Below, piece after piece: positions 50,106 through 59,564 of a DNA stretch of 64,000 nt (position 1 is its first letter; the number at the start of each line of letters is the position of its first letter). Position numbers and translations under genes: made by a program. Origin of the DNA: a virus. Below the pieces are notes generated by a model. That model was given only the letters and a program-made list of their open reading frames with translations, made no database searches and was not told the DNA's origin. The stretch covers positions 1 through 64,000 of the IMG/VR virus record IMGVR_UViG_3300032268_000293; one strand, given 5' to 3'.

Positions 50106-50321
50106 TTACCTCTTTAAATTTATGTATTCTTTAAAATAATTATCAAATTTGTTAATTAAGCTCTCAATGTCACTGCTGTTTGTAAGATCCTCAACTATGC
50201 GCTTCTCATCCATATTAAACTGTTTCGCATATCTTCTTGCGATACTTAGAAGAGTCGCAACTCTCATGTTAGGACTCTTCAAATTTAATGAAAGTTTTTG
50301 TCTTTCTTCACGAAAACTCAT
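50106..50321 (-). CDS. Small basic helical protein
   Basis: 71 residues, basic: MSFREERQKLSLNLKS, then VATLLSIARRYAKQFNMD and a helical end. ATGA overlap with the oxygenase gene upstream. It could be a DNA-binding or assembly factor. Unknown. Confidence 0.5.
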   Translation of the reverse strand: MSFREERQKLSLNLKSPNMRVATLLSIARRYAKQFNMDEKRIVEDLTNSSDIESLINKFDNYFKEYINLKR

Positions 50322-51631
50322 ACAAAGAATTCATCAATATCAGCCTTTACCGCATTGGGATGATACTTCGCCAAATCTTCTTCACCAAGTTTGTTGCGAA
50401 GGTAATCATACCACTCTTGTTCTTCCCACATTCCTGGGGAAACACCATTCCATAGTTTTTTCCATAGAGGGTGTTCTTTGTTCAATCTACGAGACTCAAC
50501 ATATTCATATCTAGTATTTTCGTATTCGTACGATCCAAGTTCTAACATGTTTTCACGCAAATAAACAACAAGCGAAACACGCTCAGAACCTTCTTCGCAT
50601 ACGATTGGTGTGTTACCATGAATAACCTCATGATTGTTTACCAACAACAAATCTCCTGGACGAACATTTACGGCAATACGAATTTCAGGGAAAATCAAAT
50701 AACCACCTGTGTATCTACCATCATTAGAAAGTGTCAACAGATTTGAAAGACCATCAGAAAAGTCGCCAGCATCACGATGAGCAGCAGTTCTAAATGTTTT
50801 ATTTACTGTTACTGTAGTAAAAGGTGTCTCAGGAATAACAAATCTTGGATCAATTTTATCTGTTGCTACTTTCTGAGCGGAATATCTTGTTGGTAATAGT
50901 GTCTCAAAACCTCTAGCCAAATGCTGAAGGAAGGGATACGCCATCTTAAACTTCTCAAAATTATCACGAGTATATGTAGTCGCACGACCAAACGGAATAC
51001 GAGGATAACGATCGAACCAACCTGCGATACCAGAATCAACTGGATTACCATAGGATGTTTCACTAACCATCTTCATAGTTTCTTGTGTTGATTCTGCTCT
51101 CTGCGCAGGTGTCAACGGAATAATACTGTCAACCCACTCATCAAAATTAAATTTGTTGCGGAAACGTGAGATAACCCAAACATTATTCTTACCCGAACCC
51201 AATGCTTTCAAACGTGACTCTGGTGTTGGATAACGTGAACGAATTTCTTCAATAACATCCTCATCTCCGAGTTTGGCTTTTTCTGCGTTGAGTAAAGCAA
51301 GCATTAGTTCTTCCTGATAATTTGTTACCCACTCACGACCTTCGCCTGTTACCGATGTCCCTTCTTTGATACCAGAAGCAAGTCCACGATTTTCAGTACG
51401 AACAGCAGCCTCACGCAATCCAGCATATGCTGCGTCTTGTTCTTCCTTTGAGAAAAAGTTTTTTCTAAACTTAAAGGCAATATGCCTTTCGTCTGGATCA
51501 ACTCCATAACCAGATGGAAGATAACAATCCGTATCCTCTTCAATCAAAATATCATAATTGGACTCATCAACAAACATACCAAGTAAATGTTCGCAGTCAT
51601 GTTTTTGTTCTAGTTTAATTACACGTGTCAT
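50318..51631 (-). CDS. 2OG-Fe(II) oxygenase, JBP/TET-like
   Basis: 437 residues. The C-terminal catalytic domain has the iron ligands H285-x-D287 (AAHRDAGDF), H338 (HEVIHGNTPI) and the 2-oxoglutarate Arg R351 (ERVSLVVYLRE), with the intervening GGYLIFPEIRIAVNVRPGD, the sequence spacing seen in TET/JBP-type nucleic-acid oxygenases. Residues 1-220 form an extra domain (GVDPDERHIAFKFRKNFF). Oxidation of a methylated base (5mC or T) is the possible substrate use; other hydroxylase roles remain open. Confidence 0.8.
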   Translation of the reverse strand: MTRVIKLEQKHDCEHLLGMFVDESNYDILIEEDTDCYLPSGYGVDPDERHIAFKFRKNFFSKEEQDAAYAGLREAAVRTENRGLASGIKEGTSVTGEGREWVTNYQEELMLALLNAEKAKLGDEDVIEEIRSRYPTPESRLKALGSGKNNVWVISRFRNKFNFDEWVDSIIPLTPAQRAESTQETMKMVSETSYGNPVDSGIAGWFDRYPRIPFGRATTYTRDNFEKFKMAYPFLQHLARGFETLLPTRYSAQKVATDKIDPRFVIPETPFTTVTVNKTFRTAAHRDAGDFSDGLSNLLTLSNDGRYTGGYLIFPEIRIAVNVRPGDLLLVNNHEVIHGNTPIVCEEGSERVSLVVYLRENMLELGSYEYENTRYEYVESRRLNKEHPLWKKLWNGVSPGMWEEQEWYDYLRNKLGEEDLAKYHPNAVKADIDEFFV

Positions 51632-53022
51632 ACTTTAAACCCTTCGAAATTGTTTTCTTCTATTCTTTTACCAAAAGAACTTTGATCAAATAGAGGAACA
51701 TCATTATCAACTTTACCCATACCACCCAAATTACTTTGAGCACTCATCTCAACATCATATAGACGCATATGTTTACGATCAACTCCAACAATAAATCTCT
51801 TATAGAAATTTGGATCAGAATAACGATTCTTCAACTGTTTCACCATAATCTGATTCAACTCCGCAAGTTCCTCTGTACTAATTAGAGCAATCATTAAGTC
51901 TGCTGTTGCTGGCAAACCGAAAGATTCAGAAGTATCTTCAAGACCAACATCAGTGTTACTATAACCAGAACGTGTAGTTTGTGTAGCAGAAACAATTGGC
52001 ACTTTATACTCAACAGCCAAACCACGAAGTTCTTCTGCGATTGCTTTAATATATGTATAAGAGTTTACATTTCCACTCAGTTTCAAACGCTGACTTGCAC
52101 AAATATTAATATAATCGATAAAGATAATGTCTGGCGTAAAGTCTTTCTTCAATCTCAACTCTTCAAGCAAAGCACGGAAATGACCAGCATGAGCAGAAGT
52201 GGTAGGATATTCTTTTACGACCAATTTACCATTCGTCTTTTCTTTCAACTTCTCAACACGAGAATCAAAGACCCTACGCTCAACCATCTTCAATCCTTCC
52301 ATAGAAAGATCAAGTAGGTTTGCGTCAATACGTTCTGCAATCTTTTCCTCAGCCATCTCCATGGTTATGTATAAAACATTAACACCCTTCATCAACATAG
52401 ACGAAGCAAAATGACACATTGCCAAAGATTTACCAACACCAGTACCAGCAAGAATAATGTTCAGCGTTTTCTTACTGACTCCTCCGTTCGTGATTTTATT
52501 GAGAAGTTCAATGTCGAAAGGAATCTTCTCTTCAACCCTGTGATAAAAATCATAACGATCAGCAGCATTTTCAAGATAGTCATGACCAACATGATTATCA
52601 AATGAAACGGCAAGAGCATCGCTAAGAATAGAAACAATCGCATCTTGGTTACGGTTTTTATCTTTTCCATCAATTATTTTGATTGAACTGAGAATAGCAT
52701 TATAAACTGCTTTATCTTTACAGAATTTTTCTGTTGATTCAACCAACCACTCCTCATTAGAATGTTCATCCGCAAAATCTTCAACAAGTTCGTTAATGTT
52801 TTTTACTTGTTCGTCAGTAACATCAGTTCTATTACTTACTTCAATTTTAACAATATCTTTACTTGGAACCTTACCATACTTGTTAAAGAATTTATCAATT
52901 TCCTCAAAAACAATACGATCTGTTCTCTCAGTAAAATACTCAGGAACCAGAAAGGGCATAACCTTTCTGGAATATTCCTCATTAGAAATTAGATTTGAAA
53001 AAATCTGATTTTCAATTCTCAT
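51628..53022 (-). CDS. 41: Replicative DNA helicase (DnaB-like, T4 gp41)
   Basis: 464 residues, as in T4. Walker A is GTGVGKS (193-199), Walker [15 protein letters not shown], followed by [10 protein letters not shown] motif. The N-terminal helical part up to ~150 binds primase gp61. It unwinds the fork 5'-3' on the lagging strand. ATGA overlap with the oxygenase gene downstream and 11 bp overlap with uvsX upstream form one operon. Confidence 0.94.
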   Translation of the reverse strand: MRIENQIFSNLISNEEYSRKVMPFLVPEYFTERTDRIVFEEIDKFFNKYGKVPSKDIVKIEVSNRTDVTDEQVKNINELVEDFADEHSNEEWLVESTEKFCKDKAVYNAILSSIKIIDGKDKNRNQDAIVSILSDALAVSFDNHVGHDYLENAADRYDFYHRVEEKIPFDIELLNKITNGGVSKKTLNIILAGTGVGKSLAMCHFASSMLMKGVNVLYITMEMAEEKIAERIDANLLDLSMEGLKMVERRVFDSRVEKLKEKTNGKLVVKEYPTTSAHAGHFRALLEELRLKKDFTPDIIFIDYINICASQRLKLSGNVNSYTYIKAIAEELRGLAVEYKVPIVSATQTTRSGYSNTDVGLEDTSESFGLPATADLMIALISTEELAELNQIMVKQLKNRYSDPNFYKRFIVGVDRKHMRLYDVEMSAQSNLGGMGKVDNDVPLFDQSSFGKRIEENNFEGFKV

Positions 53023-54070
53023 TCAATTCTTCCTCTAGTTCTTCAATTTCTTGCTCAACGTCACTACCATAATTATACTTTGATTTACAATATTTGTCAA
53101 GTTGAGTTAAGATATCCTCAGTGAAGAAATTAGAGGGATTGCTTGCAATGTTTTTACCGAATACTTTTCTACCATCATGAACCTCGATACGACCACCCTG
53201 CGCTTTCCAGATTCCTGCTTCAACAGCAAGATCGGTTAGACCATGATGACGATCTAGACCTTTAGTGAAAGACAATTTTGTTTCAACCATAGATTTCTCT
53301 CTTGTGAAACGAGACTTCTCAAGTTTACACTTGATAATATTACCAACAACTTCAGTTCCGTCTTTATCTTGCGACTTAGAAAGGAACACGATTGTTGATG
53401 CTGCATATTTCAAGCCATCGCCACCACCCATAACTTTAGTTGGAATGTAAGCACCAACTGCTGCGTAAGTATGATTAGTCACAACCATAGCAATATCGAG
53501 TTTAGCCAACTTCAAAGATAGCACCCTGAAAGCACCTCGAATCAACTGCGCACGAGTCATATCTCGTGTATCTTTCCCCTCAAGCGTATCTTCCATTTCT
53601 TTAGCAGTTGAAAGCATACCCAATGAATCAAGGAACAACATCAAAGGTGGGCGATCTTTCTTTGGTGTCTTTTCATAAGCATCTAGAATCTTAGATGCTT
53701 GAGTGCGGAATTCTTGAATCGTAGAAACAGGAACAATAACAAAACGCTTGGTGTCAATACCACGTTCCTGAAGCATGTCCTTCGTCAACGCACCTTCTGT
53801 TTCAAAGTAAACGACTCCAGCTTGTTCATTAGTTCGAAGAAAATTTCCCGCAATGCCAAGAGCATAAAAGGTTTTTCCTGTGGAAGACTCACCAGCCAAA
53901 GCTGTAACTTTGTTGCTAGGTAAACCACCATAGATGCTACCACTGATAAGAGCATTAAAGGCATAAGAACCAGTATCGATAAAACTGCCAGTATCACCAA
54001 CCACACCATCATCAGCCAATCCCGCATATTCATTATCAAGTTCCTTTACAATATTTTTTAAAAAACTCAT
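53012..54070 (-). CDS. uvsX: UvsX RecA-like recombinase
   Basis: 352 residues. Walker [10 protein letters not shown] (59-67), Walker [11 protein letters not shown], and RecA-core [11 protein letters not shown] are all visible. The acidic C-terminal tail ([14 protein letters not shown]) matches T4 UvsX. It does strand exchange in recombination-dependent replication and repair. Its start overlaps the small Cys protein by 4 bp. Confidence 0.94.
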   Translation of the reverse strand: MSFLKNIVKELDNEYAGLADDGVVGDTGSFIDTGSYAFNALISGSIYGGLPSNKVTALAGESSTGKTFYALGIAGNFLRTNEQAGVVYFETEGALTKDMLQERGIDTKRFVIVPVSTIQEFRTQASKILDAYEKTPKKDRPPLMLFLDSLGMLSTAKEMEDTLEGKDTRDMTRAQLIRGAFRVLSLKLAKLDIAMVVTNHTYAAVGAYIPTKVMGGGDGLKYAASTIVFLSKSQDKDGTEVVGNIIKCKLEKSRFTREKSMVETKLSFTKGLDRHHGLTDLAVEAGIWKAQGGRIEVHDGRKVFGKNIASNPSNFFTEDILTQLDKYCKSKYNYGSDVEQEIEELEEELNEN

Positions 54071-54279
54071 TCTTTTGTCTCCTCTTCATCTTGTTTCACA
54101 TACTGAATCTCCTGCGCAATCATTGCCAAATATTCGACAGCGCAAACTAAACAATATGATAATTTTTCGTAACCAAATTCGGGCATGTTTACACGAAACA
54201 CGTAGTCATCTCTAACTTCACCATGTTTCGGACATACACACTTTGGTGGTTTTTCTAGTTGTATATTTTCAGTTTCCAT
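54067..54279 (-). CDS. Small zinc-binding protein ahead of uvsX
   Basis: 70 residues, N-terminal [20 protein letters not shown] then [10 protein letters not shown] gives four Cys plus His for one zinc. Acidic tail. First gene after the promoter 54286-54314, and overlapping uvsX. It may assist recombination as a small accessory factor; no evidence in the sequence beyond position. Confidence 0.65.
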   Translation of the reverse strand: METENIQLEKPPKCVCPKHGEVRDDYVFRVNMPEFGYEKLSYCLVCAVEYLAMIAQEIQYVKQDEEETKE

Positions 54280-54285
54280 AATAAG

Positions 54286-54314
54286 ATTATACCTCTTTTC
54301 TGTTTAAATGTAAA
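54286..54314 (-). promoter_or_regulatory. Early promoter of the uvsX-gp41 operon
   Basis: TTTACA (54314-54309), 17 bp, TATAAT (54291-54286) preceded by GG. The predicted start is only 2-3 nt from the ATG at 54279, which leaves almost no leader. Confidence 0.85.
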
Positions 54315-54318
54315 GTAA

Positions 54319-56799
54319 TCATGCGAAGAATTCATCTAGATCGTTTTTCTCAACAATACTCCAGTCAATTGCCTCAAGAATTATTGAAAGTGGATCAAGA
54401 AACACCTTCTCAAACTGTTTATCATAATCTATGTATTTATGTAGATTCAGCTCATTTGGTAAAGTACCAACAAACGAAATAATGTTTTCGTGTATTGTGT
54501 TTGGTTCACGCAAGTAAACGAATTTAATTTTATCACCATTCTTAATCAATTGATATTTGTTTAAGAGATTCATTTCTTTCATGTAGTGATTATATAACAA
54601 AGCACCACGGACATGAATTGGCGTAGCCTTTTTATAGATTGTTGATGAAGATTTATAATCATTCAAGTCATTTACGCCACGTGGGAAAGCAATCTCTTCC
54701 ACACTCATCGTATTAAATTTCTTTTGAAAGTCAAGAACGAACTTCCTTAGTTCTTTCTCATCACCACCCATAATCACTTTAATGGCATCTTTTAAAGTCT
54801 CACGAATAGTAGCAGGTGTTGACGACTTAACCACCTCAAGACCCATAATCTTCATCTTGGGTTGCGCATACTGAACACCCTCAGAGTTATGGACATTGAG
54901 AACGTAGCGTTTCTTAGCAGTCCATATACCTTTGTCGGCGATAGACTCACGCTTCATAATCATTTTTTGATCATAAGCATTCTGTCTTCGAGCAAGTTCT
55001 TGATAACATTTATCGATGAATGGTTGAACCTTGTCTTCGCATATCTTGTCGATTGTAACTATTACTTTTTGGGTGTCTTTTTGTTGTTCTTCTGTGAAGA
55101 TAGAATCAACAAGCGGAGCCATATTAATATACACAGAGTCAGTATCAACAGCAATAACATAGTCTGCTCCTTCAGTCTTTAACAATTTGTTGAAATATTC
55201 ATTGAGTCTATCGTGGATCCAACGAATAGAAAGTTGACCAGAAAGTGTAATACCTTCTGATAATCGTTTATCGTAGTATCGGAAATATTGATTAGCCAAA
55301 GCACCATAAGCAGAGTTAAGAGCAATCTTTAATGCCATCTGTAGGTTGTTGAGTCTAGATATCTCATTAGTCAATGCATGATTCTTTGTGTTCTCATATT
55401 CCTGCTGCACTTTCAGCATCTGCTTCTTTGACTTGCTTCGATCAGTATACATTTTCTCCATCAACTCAGGGAGGAAACCACGTACGTCTTTACGATAACA
55501 CCATCCATTCGCAGAAACAGCAAGTCCATTATTATCTGGCTCTTCTTTCAGAAACAAATCTACTCCACCAGAAACGCTTTTAACAATAGTCTCGGGAGAC
55601 ATATTATACTGCATAATCAAATGCGGATACAGACTATTCAAGTCAAACGAAACTACCCACTTATGAAATCCAATCAGAGGATCTTTAACATACGCACCTT
55701 CAATTGCTGTGTCTTTAGAGTTACCAGTCTTTGGTGGTATAACAATCTTTTTTGCACGCAAATGATTGTAGATTATAGTATCCCACATGCGAACCTGCGA
55801 AAACACATCTTCGTAGTTCACCTTTGCGTTATAAGCCATAACAATCGCCAACTCGACAAGTTTCATCTTGTCTTCAAGCATGTCAACAAGAGAGGTGTCA
55901 TGAATATTATAGTCAACGAAATCACGCCAGTGGTTTGTATAGAAATCTTTGAAAGAATCTCCTGGGTTTTCTTTCTTACGCTCACCAAGTTCCACAAAAG
56001 CAATATGGTCAAGACGATACGATTCCTGCATCGTATAAGTAAACTTCTTATAGAGATCGATGTAGTCAAGAACACTTACGCCAATAATATCATACGCAAT
56101 TTCTTTATTGCCTTTGATGTAGATTTCTCTGCGTGTGATCATATTCCAAGGCGACATCTTCTTAGAGTCATCTTCGCCGAGAACGTTGTGAATACGTTGA
56201 ATCAGATATGGGATATCGAACAGATTGATGTTCCAACCTGTAACAATATCTGGTGTGTTCTTACGCCAAAATGTTAAGAACTCGCGAAGCAGTTTTGCTT
56301 CCGAGTCACAGTGAATGTAGAAAGGACATTGACCATCGTAAGGTTTGCGACCAAACACAGTTAGACGTTTGGTCTTGTTGTCCATCAACGAGATTAGAAG
56401 TATTTCCTCATTCGCCGTTTCGATGTTAGGAAAACCATCCTCAGTCTCAGTTTCAATATCAATAGAGAAACACCTAATCTTGTCCTTGTCGTAAACAATT
56501 TCTGACGGATAATTATCCGAGATGTATTGGTAAGCATAATTTAAATTTCCATAAATTTTAAAACCCTCAACACCCTCGTACTTCTCGATAAAGTCTCGTG
56601 TGTCTTTAATATTACCTGGAGAGAATGAATACACAACTTCGCCATCAAGTGTGCGCATCATCTCTTTTGAATTTTTATGTTTTGATGTTACGTAGAGAGT
56701 TGGGTGGAAATCTATCTTCTCTTTAAATGTCTCACCATTCTCATAACCTCGAACGAGAATTTTATTCCCGATAGAACAAATGTTCGTATAAAACTGCAT
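54319..56799 (-). CDS. 43: Family B DNA polymerase (T4 gp43)
   Basis: 826 residues, slightly shorter than T4 (898). Exonuclease motif FSIDIETET (D114, E116), GWNINLFDIPYL, and polymerase motifs SLYPHLIMQYN, KIALNSAYGALANQ and VDTDSVYIN. The C-terminus ends DLDEFFA, the clamp-binding type tail seen in T4-like polymerases. Contains both 3'-5' proofreading and polymerase domains without intron or inteins. AAGGAG precedes the ATG. Confidence 0.96.
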   Translation of the reverse strand: MQFYTNICSIGNKILVRGYENGETFKEKIDFHPTLYVTSKHKNSKEMMRTLDGEVVYSFSPGNIKDTRDFIEKYEGVEGFKIYGNLNYAYQYISDNYPSEIVYDKDKIRCFSIDIETETEDGFPNIETANEEILLISLMDNKTKRLTVFGRKPYDGQCPFYIHCDSEAKLLREFLTFWRKNTPDIVTGWNINLFDIPYLIQRIHNVLGEDDSKKMSPWNMITRREIYIKGNKEIAYDIIGVSVLDYIDLYKKFTYTMQESYRLDHIAFVELGERKKENPGDSFKDFYTNHWRDFVDYNIHDTSLVDMLEDKMKLVELAIVMAYNAKVNYEDVFSQVRMWDTIIYNHLRAKKIVIPPKTGNSKDTAIEGAYVKDPLIGFHKWVVSFDLNSLYPHLIMQYNMSPETIVKSVSGGVDLFLKEEPDNNGLAVSANGWCYRKDVRGFLPELMEKMYTDRSKSKKQMLKVQQEYENTKNHALTNEISRLNNLQMALKIALNSAYGALANQYFRYYDKRLSEGITLSGQLSIRWIHDRLNEYFNKLLKTEGADYVIAVDTDSVYINMAPLVDSIFTEEQQKDTQKVIVTIDKICEDKVQPFIDKCYQELARRQNAYDQKMIMKRESIADKGIWTAKKRYVLNVHNSEGVQYAQPKMKIMGLEVVKSSTPATIRETLKDAIKVIMGGDEKELRKFVLDFQKKFNTMSVEEIAFPRGVNDLNDYKSSSTIYKKATPIHVRGALLYNHYMKEMNLLNKYQLIKNGDKIKFVYLREPNTIHENIISFVGTLPNELNLHKYIDYDKQFEKVFLDPLSIILEAIDWSIVEKNDLDEFFA

Positions 56800-56824
56800 G
56801 ACACTCCTTCATGTTTATCTTACT

Positions 56825-56853
56825 ATTATACTTAGAGCGGAGTTTTTTGTAAA
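56825..56853 (-). promoter_or_regulatory. Early promoter of the DNA polymerase gene
   Basis: TTTACA (56853-56848), 17 bp, TATAAT (56830-56825) preceded by AG. It lies between the stop of the exonuclease gene and the polymerase ATG, giving a leader of about 20 nt. Confidence 0.87.
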
Positions 56854-56854
56854 A

Positions 56855-57421
56855 TTATTTTCCATGCACCAACTGCATAATATCATATGCGCAGTCGTGA
56901 ACAGGATGGTGCTTAATTACATTGGCACCTTTATCGAATGGAATCTTAAGATCGCAATATCCATTCTTCGTTGTTTCGCAAAGACAATCTAGAGCAGTTC
57001 GAACATCACGCCAACAGTTATATGGCGCAAGCAAATCAACATCTACTGCTTTACATAAACTATCAATTACCATCTGATCAAGAGAACCACGTGACCAGAA
57101 TGTTGGGTTACTTGGTTTACCAATGTAGTCACGCAACTTCTCAATCCCATCAAGAACAGAAATATCATTCTTTGACGGAACAAAACTCACTTCTCTAATC
57201 GAAGGATGAATTTTACTCCACCATTCAATAGTAGATTTGTCAATCGTGCGATTATAATTTTTTACTTGTTCCTCAACATTCAATTTAACGAACAACGCAT
57301 CTTGTAGATAGTCGTCGTAAGTTTTTTCTGTATTTGTTGGGTCAAATCTAATAATCGCAGCAGACAAAATAACACTGGTGGATTCTACACCAATAGTCTC
57401 TACGTCAAACATATACATCAT
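56855..57421 (-). CDS. DexA-like 3'-5' exonuclease
   Basis: 188 residues. DEDD-type motifs: MFDVETIG (D6, E8), the tract TFWSRGSLDQMV with an Asp (motif II), and the final HHPVHDCAYD (H and D of motif III). Shorter than T4 DexA (227), similar to the Rv2179c-like group. Degrades single-stranded DNA, possibly of the host. Stop of the upstream gene overlaps the start (ATGATG). Confidence 0.82.
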   Translation of the reverse strand: MMYMFDVETIGVESTSVILSAAIIRFDPTNTEKTYDDYLQDALFVKLNVEEQVKNYNRTIDKSTIEWWSKIHPSIREVSFVPSKNDISVLDGIEKLRDYIGKPSNPTFWSRGSLDQMVIDSLCKAVDVDLLAPYNCWRDVRTALDCLCETTKNGYCDLKIPFDKGANVIKHHPVHDCAYDIMQLVHGK

Positions 57422-58131
57422 TCGATTTGTTCCTTCACTAATGTATCAAGTTCTTCTTCAGTAAGTTCTTGCATCAAACCGCACCACTGAGTAGGTTTAA
57501 TTTTCTTACCATCCCAATACTCACCCCATGATTTACCATCCCATGTGGCAAATTGATCATAGTCACGATCTTTAGTTTTAATGATATAGCGACCAATCTT
57601 TTCTGGTTTAATTTTACCATCAATCATTTCTGTTCTAGGTAATCCCCACAAAACATCAGTAGTAATATTATCTATGTAGTCTTCATGCGCATTCTCTAAA
57701 CCTGCGAAATCTATTACATCACTAGGCAGCGAATCAATAGAATCTTTATCAGAAAGACTGTATTCATAACAATCGTCATGTCCCTCAATAAACTGCCCAG
57801 CATATCCCATTCCTGGCTCGTGGTAATATGCTTCCACATCCCACCCCTGCCCATCAAGATATTCATAAAGAGATGTTGGTGGGGACCATGCTGATTCGAA
57901 AGCAATCCAAATACAATTATCTTCCTGTCGTTCCCAGTCTATAATACCCATCTCCCATTTTGTTCCCCAATTATTGACTGACCAATCATACTCCCACTCA
58001 CCAGAAGGATTTGGGCGCAAGTGCTGGAATACTTGTTGATTTTCTTTATCTTCTAAAACCTTTTGTAAGGTATCAATTTTAGTTACATCATCATTGCGAA
58101 AATATGCGCTGTTATCACACCAATTAGGCAT
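57418..58131 (-). CDS. Api92-like protein (MPNWCxN family)
   Basis: 237 residues from ATG at 58131 (AGGAG before it). The start MPNWCDNSAYF and the W-rich motif FESAWSPPTSLYEYL define the Api92/DUF1281-like ferredoxin-fold family found in phages and integrative elements. Function unknown. Overlaps the small gene upstream by 8 bp. Confidence 0.75.
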   Translation of the reverse strand: MPNWCDNSAYFRNDDVTKIDTLQKVLEDKENQQVFQHLRPNPSGEWEYDWSVNNWGTKWEMGIIDWERQEDNCIWIAFESAWSPPTSLYEYLDGQGWDVEAYYHEPGMGYAGQFIEGHDDCYEYSLSDKDSIDSLPSDVIDFAGLENAHEDYIDNITTDVLWGLPRTEMIDGKIKPEKIGRYIIKTKDRDYDQFATWDGKSWGEYWDGKKIKPTQWCGLMQELTEEELDTLVKEQIE

Positions 58132-58279
58132 CTTGATTCTCCTGTTCAATAATCTTTACTTCATCATAAAATTCTAATTCGATTAATTCTGTAGCTTTTA
58201 TTTCGGCTTCCATTATGTCCATACATGTCTCTGATCGGACAACTTTACTATTATTATAACATTTAACAAAAAAGATCAT
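58124..58279 (-). CDS. Small acidic protein (51 aa) in a gap
   Basis: 51 codons, ATG at 58279 (overlapping the TGA of the TM gene before it), stop TAA at 58124. MIFFVKCYNNSKVVRSETC then a Glu-rich helix (MEAEIKATELIELEFYDEV). AAGGAG upstream. Its end overlaps the start of the Api92-like gene, the typical operon pattern. Unknown. Confidence 0.6.
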   Translation of the reverse strand: MIFFVKCYNNSKVVRSETCMDIMEAEIKATELIELEFYDEVKIIEQENQDA

Positions 58280-58404
58280 TTAACATTCTCCTTGATAACT
58301 ATTTGTGTTTGGTTAACAAATCCATCAAGGTATCTAGCAATTCCAGTAAACCCCACAGTAGCAACAGCAATGCCAAGAAAAAATCCCACAATCAAATTAA
58401 TCAT
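58276..58404 (-). CDS. Single-TM microprotein (42 aa)
   Basis: 42 codons from ATG at 58404 (ATGA overlap with the gene upstream) to TGA at 58276. MINLIVGFFLGIAVATVGFTG is one membrane helix with GxxxG-like small residues, followed by a short polar end. Fits the gap between 58280 and 58400. Function unknown. Confidence 0.6.
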   Translation of the reverse strand: MINLIVGFFLGIAVATVGFTGIARYLDGFVNQTQIVIKENVK

Positions 58405-58946
58405 GAGGAAAGTTCCTTTATTGTTTTTACTTCAAACTCTCCCCATCGTTTCTCAGCAGAGTTTGTCAATGAACCATCTTTACTCGAAAAAGAAAACGAA
58501 ATACCTGTTTTGGTCATACGGTTTTTCCAGATCGGAAATGGTAATACAAACATACGATAACCGATCTTATTAATATTCTCATCCATATATGTTATAAAAA
58601 TACGCAACGCACCTTTCTTATTTCTAACAGATGCTGGCGACAAACAGCACCATGTGCGTTGAACATCCTTACCTTTGTATTTACTGTGATTCAATGAACG
58701 AGCACGCATATACTTTGCGTCAGAATGATCATTAAAATCTTCACCATCTTCATTACTACGTTTGAGTTGTTTGTTGTTGTCAGCAATAACCTGCTCAAGC
58801 AAATTAGAAACTGACAACAAACCTGTTTTGGTCAACTCAATGGCTTGCTGTTTTGTTACACCACCATTTTTCTTAAGATGTTCCCAAAGATATTCAACTG
58901 CGAGACCATCTGTTATTGCAGAATATTCGGTGTGATTCGCAGCCAT
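58401..58946 (-). CDS. Unknown protein with helical N-terminus (181 aa)
   Basis: Start ATG at 58946 (GGAG upstream; an in-frame TTG four codons earlier is less likely). The N-terminal ~65 residues (TDGLAVEYLWEHLKKNGG, then QQAIELTKTGLLSVSNLL) look like a winged-helix or helical module; then SDAKYMRARSLNHSKYKG and an internal CC (RTWCCLSPASV). The last part has aromatic/basic residues (FPIWKNRMTKTGISF). No known family. Confidence 0.55.
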   Translation of the reverse strand: MAANHTEYSAITDGLAVEYLWEHLKKNGGVTKQQAIELTKTGLLSVSNLLEQVIADNNKQLKRSNEDGEDFNDHSDAKYMRARSLNHSKYKGKDVQRTWCCLSPASVRNKKGALRIFITYMDENINKIGYRMFVLPFPIWKNRMTKTGISFSFSSKDGSLTNSAEKRWGEFEVKTIKELSS

Positions 58947-59128
58947 TATTTGCTCCAAGCAGTTTTACGTGGGAATGAGGATGCGAAACCAGAAGTGCCA
59001 AGATTAAACCCACGGGAATTTTTTCCAGTCATTTTAGACTTTGGGTTTTTGGTAGATTTATAGACAGTGACAGTGCAATTGAGCACAGGGTCAACATAAG
59101 TGGTCAGAACATTACGAGGTTTTTTCAT
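58946..59128 (-). CDS. Small basic protein, first after an early promoter
   Basis: 60 residues from ATG at 59128 (GGAG 7 nt upstream). MKKPRNVLTTYVDPVLNCTV then a Ser/Lys/Gly-rich basic tail (STKNPKSKMTGKNSRGF) and an ending with Trp. Its TAA overlaps the next ATG (TAATG). Immediate-early position. Unknown. Confidence 0.6.
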   Translation of the reverse strand: MKKPRNVLTTYVDPVLNCTVTVYKSTKNPKSKMTGKNSRGFNLGTSGFASSFPRKTAWSK

Positions 59129-59157
59129 CACGATCTCCATATCAAGTTTATAGAATA

Positions 59158-59204
59158 ATTATACTATAAACCCGAATATTTGTCAAGTATTAACCCTACA
59201 TTGC
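59158..59204 (-). promoter_or_regulatory. Early promoter with upstream hairpin
   Basis: TTGACA (59186-59181), 17 bp, TATAAT (59163-59158) preceded by AG. Upstream of it CCCTA and TAGGG with a 7-nt loop form a small stem next to the stop codon of the preceding gene. The block upstream of the -35 is nearly identical to that at 22520-22538. Confidence 0.88.
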
Positions 59205-59215
59205 ATAGGGGTATT

Positions 59216-59446
59216 TTATTCGCCTGGAGGTGAGTGCAGACGGGACTCTTTTTCAACAAGCATCTCCAACCAATTAACAGCTTCGTTCTGATTCTTGAAA
59301 TGTCTTGTGTGAAACTCGCAAGTTGCTGGATTGATAGCAACGATCATAACATATTTGTCTCGATATACAGATGCTTTGAATACCCAGTCCCCTCTTCGGA
59401 CTGGTATAAATGAAACAAGTTTACCGTATATTTTTGATTTCTGCAT
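59216..59446 (-). CDS. Small unknown protein (76 aa)
   Basis: 76 residues: MQKSKIYGKLVSFIPVRRGD then beta-like VFKASVYRDKYVMIVAINP, TCEFHTRHF and a helical NWLEMLVEKE end. No ribosome site precedes the ATG at 59446, which starts seven bases after a strong hairpin; the late-type CTAAATA at 59458-59452 overlaps the hairpin arm, so the transcript may be leaderless if started there. A TTG at 59449 is an alternative start. Confidence 0.55.
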   Translation of the reverse strand: MQKSKIYGKLVSFIPVRRGDWVFKASVYRDKYVMIVAINPATCEFHTRHFKNQNEAVNWLEMLVEKESRLHSPPGE

Positions 59447-59453
59447 CAAAATA

Positions 59454-59479
59454 TTTAGGGGAACCGAAGTCCCCCTAAA
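59454..59479 (-). terminator. Hairpin terminator with UUCG loop
   Basis: TTTAGGGGGAC (59479-59469), loop TTCG, GTTCCCCTAAA (59464-59454): 11-bp stem with one G-U pair. It is followed by TATTTTG, a weak U tract. It lies after the 24-codon frame and just before the 59216-59446 gene. Confidence 0.65.
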
Positions 59480-59489
59480 CAGTTTTATT

Positions 59490-59564
59490 TCACTTTACTG
59501 GCGTTGGTGTTTTACCATTCACCCAATCCCAATCATCATCTGTCATTGGGATCCAGTTTGTCAT
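59490..59564 (-). CDS. 24-aa microprotein
   Basis: Begins ATG at 59564 (ATGA overlap with the preceding frame, GGAG 7 nt upstream) and ends TGA at 59490. MTNWIPMTDDDWDWVNGKTP is Trp/Asp-rich. Good ribosome site and strict coupling support translation. Unknown. Confidence 0.45.
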   Translation of the reverse strand: MTNWIPMTDDDWDWVNGKTPTPVK

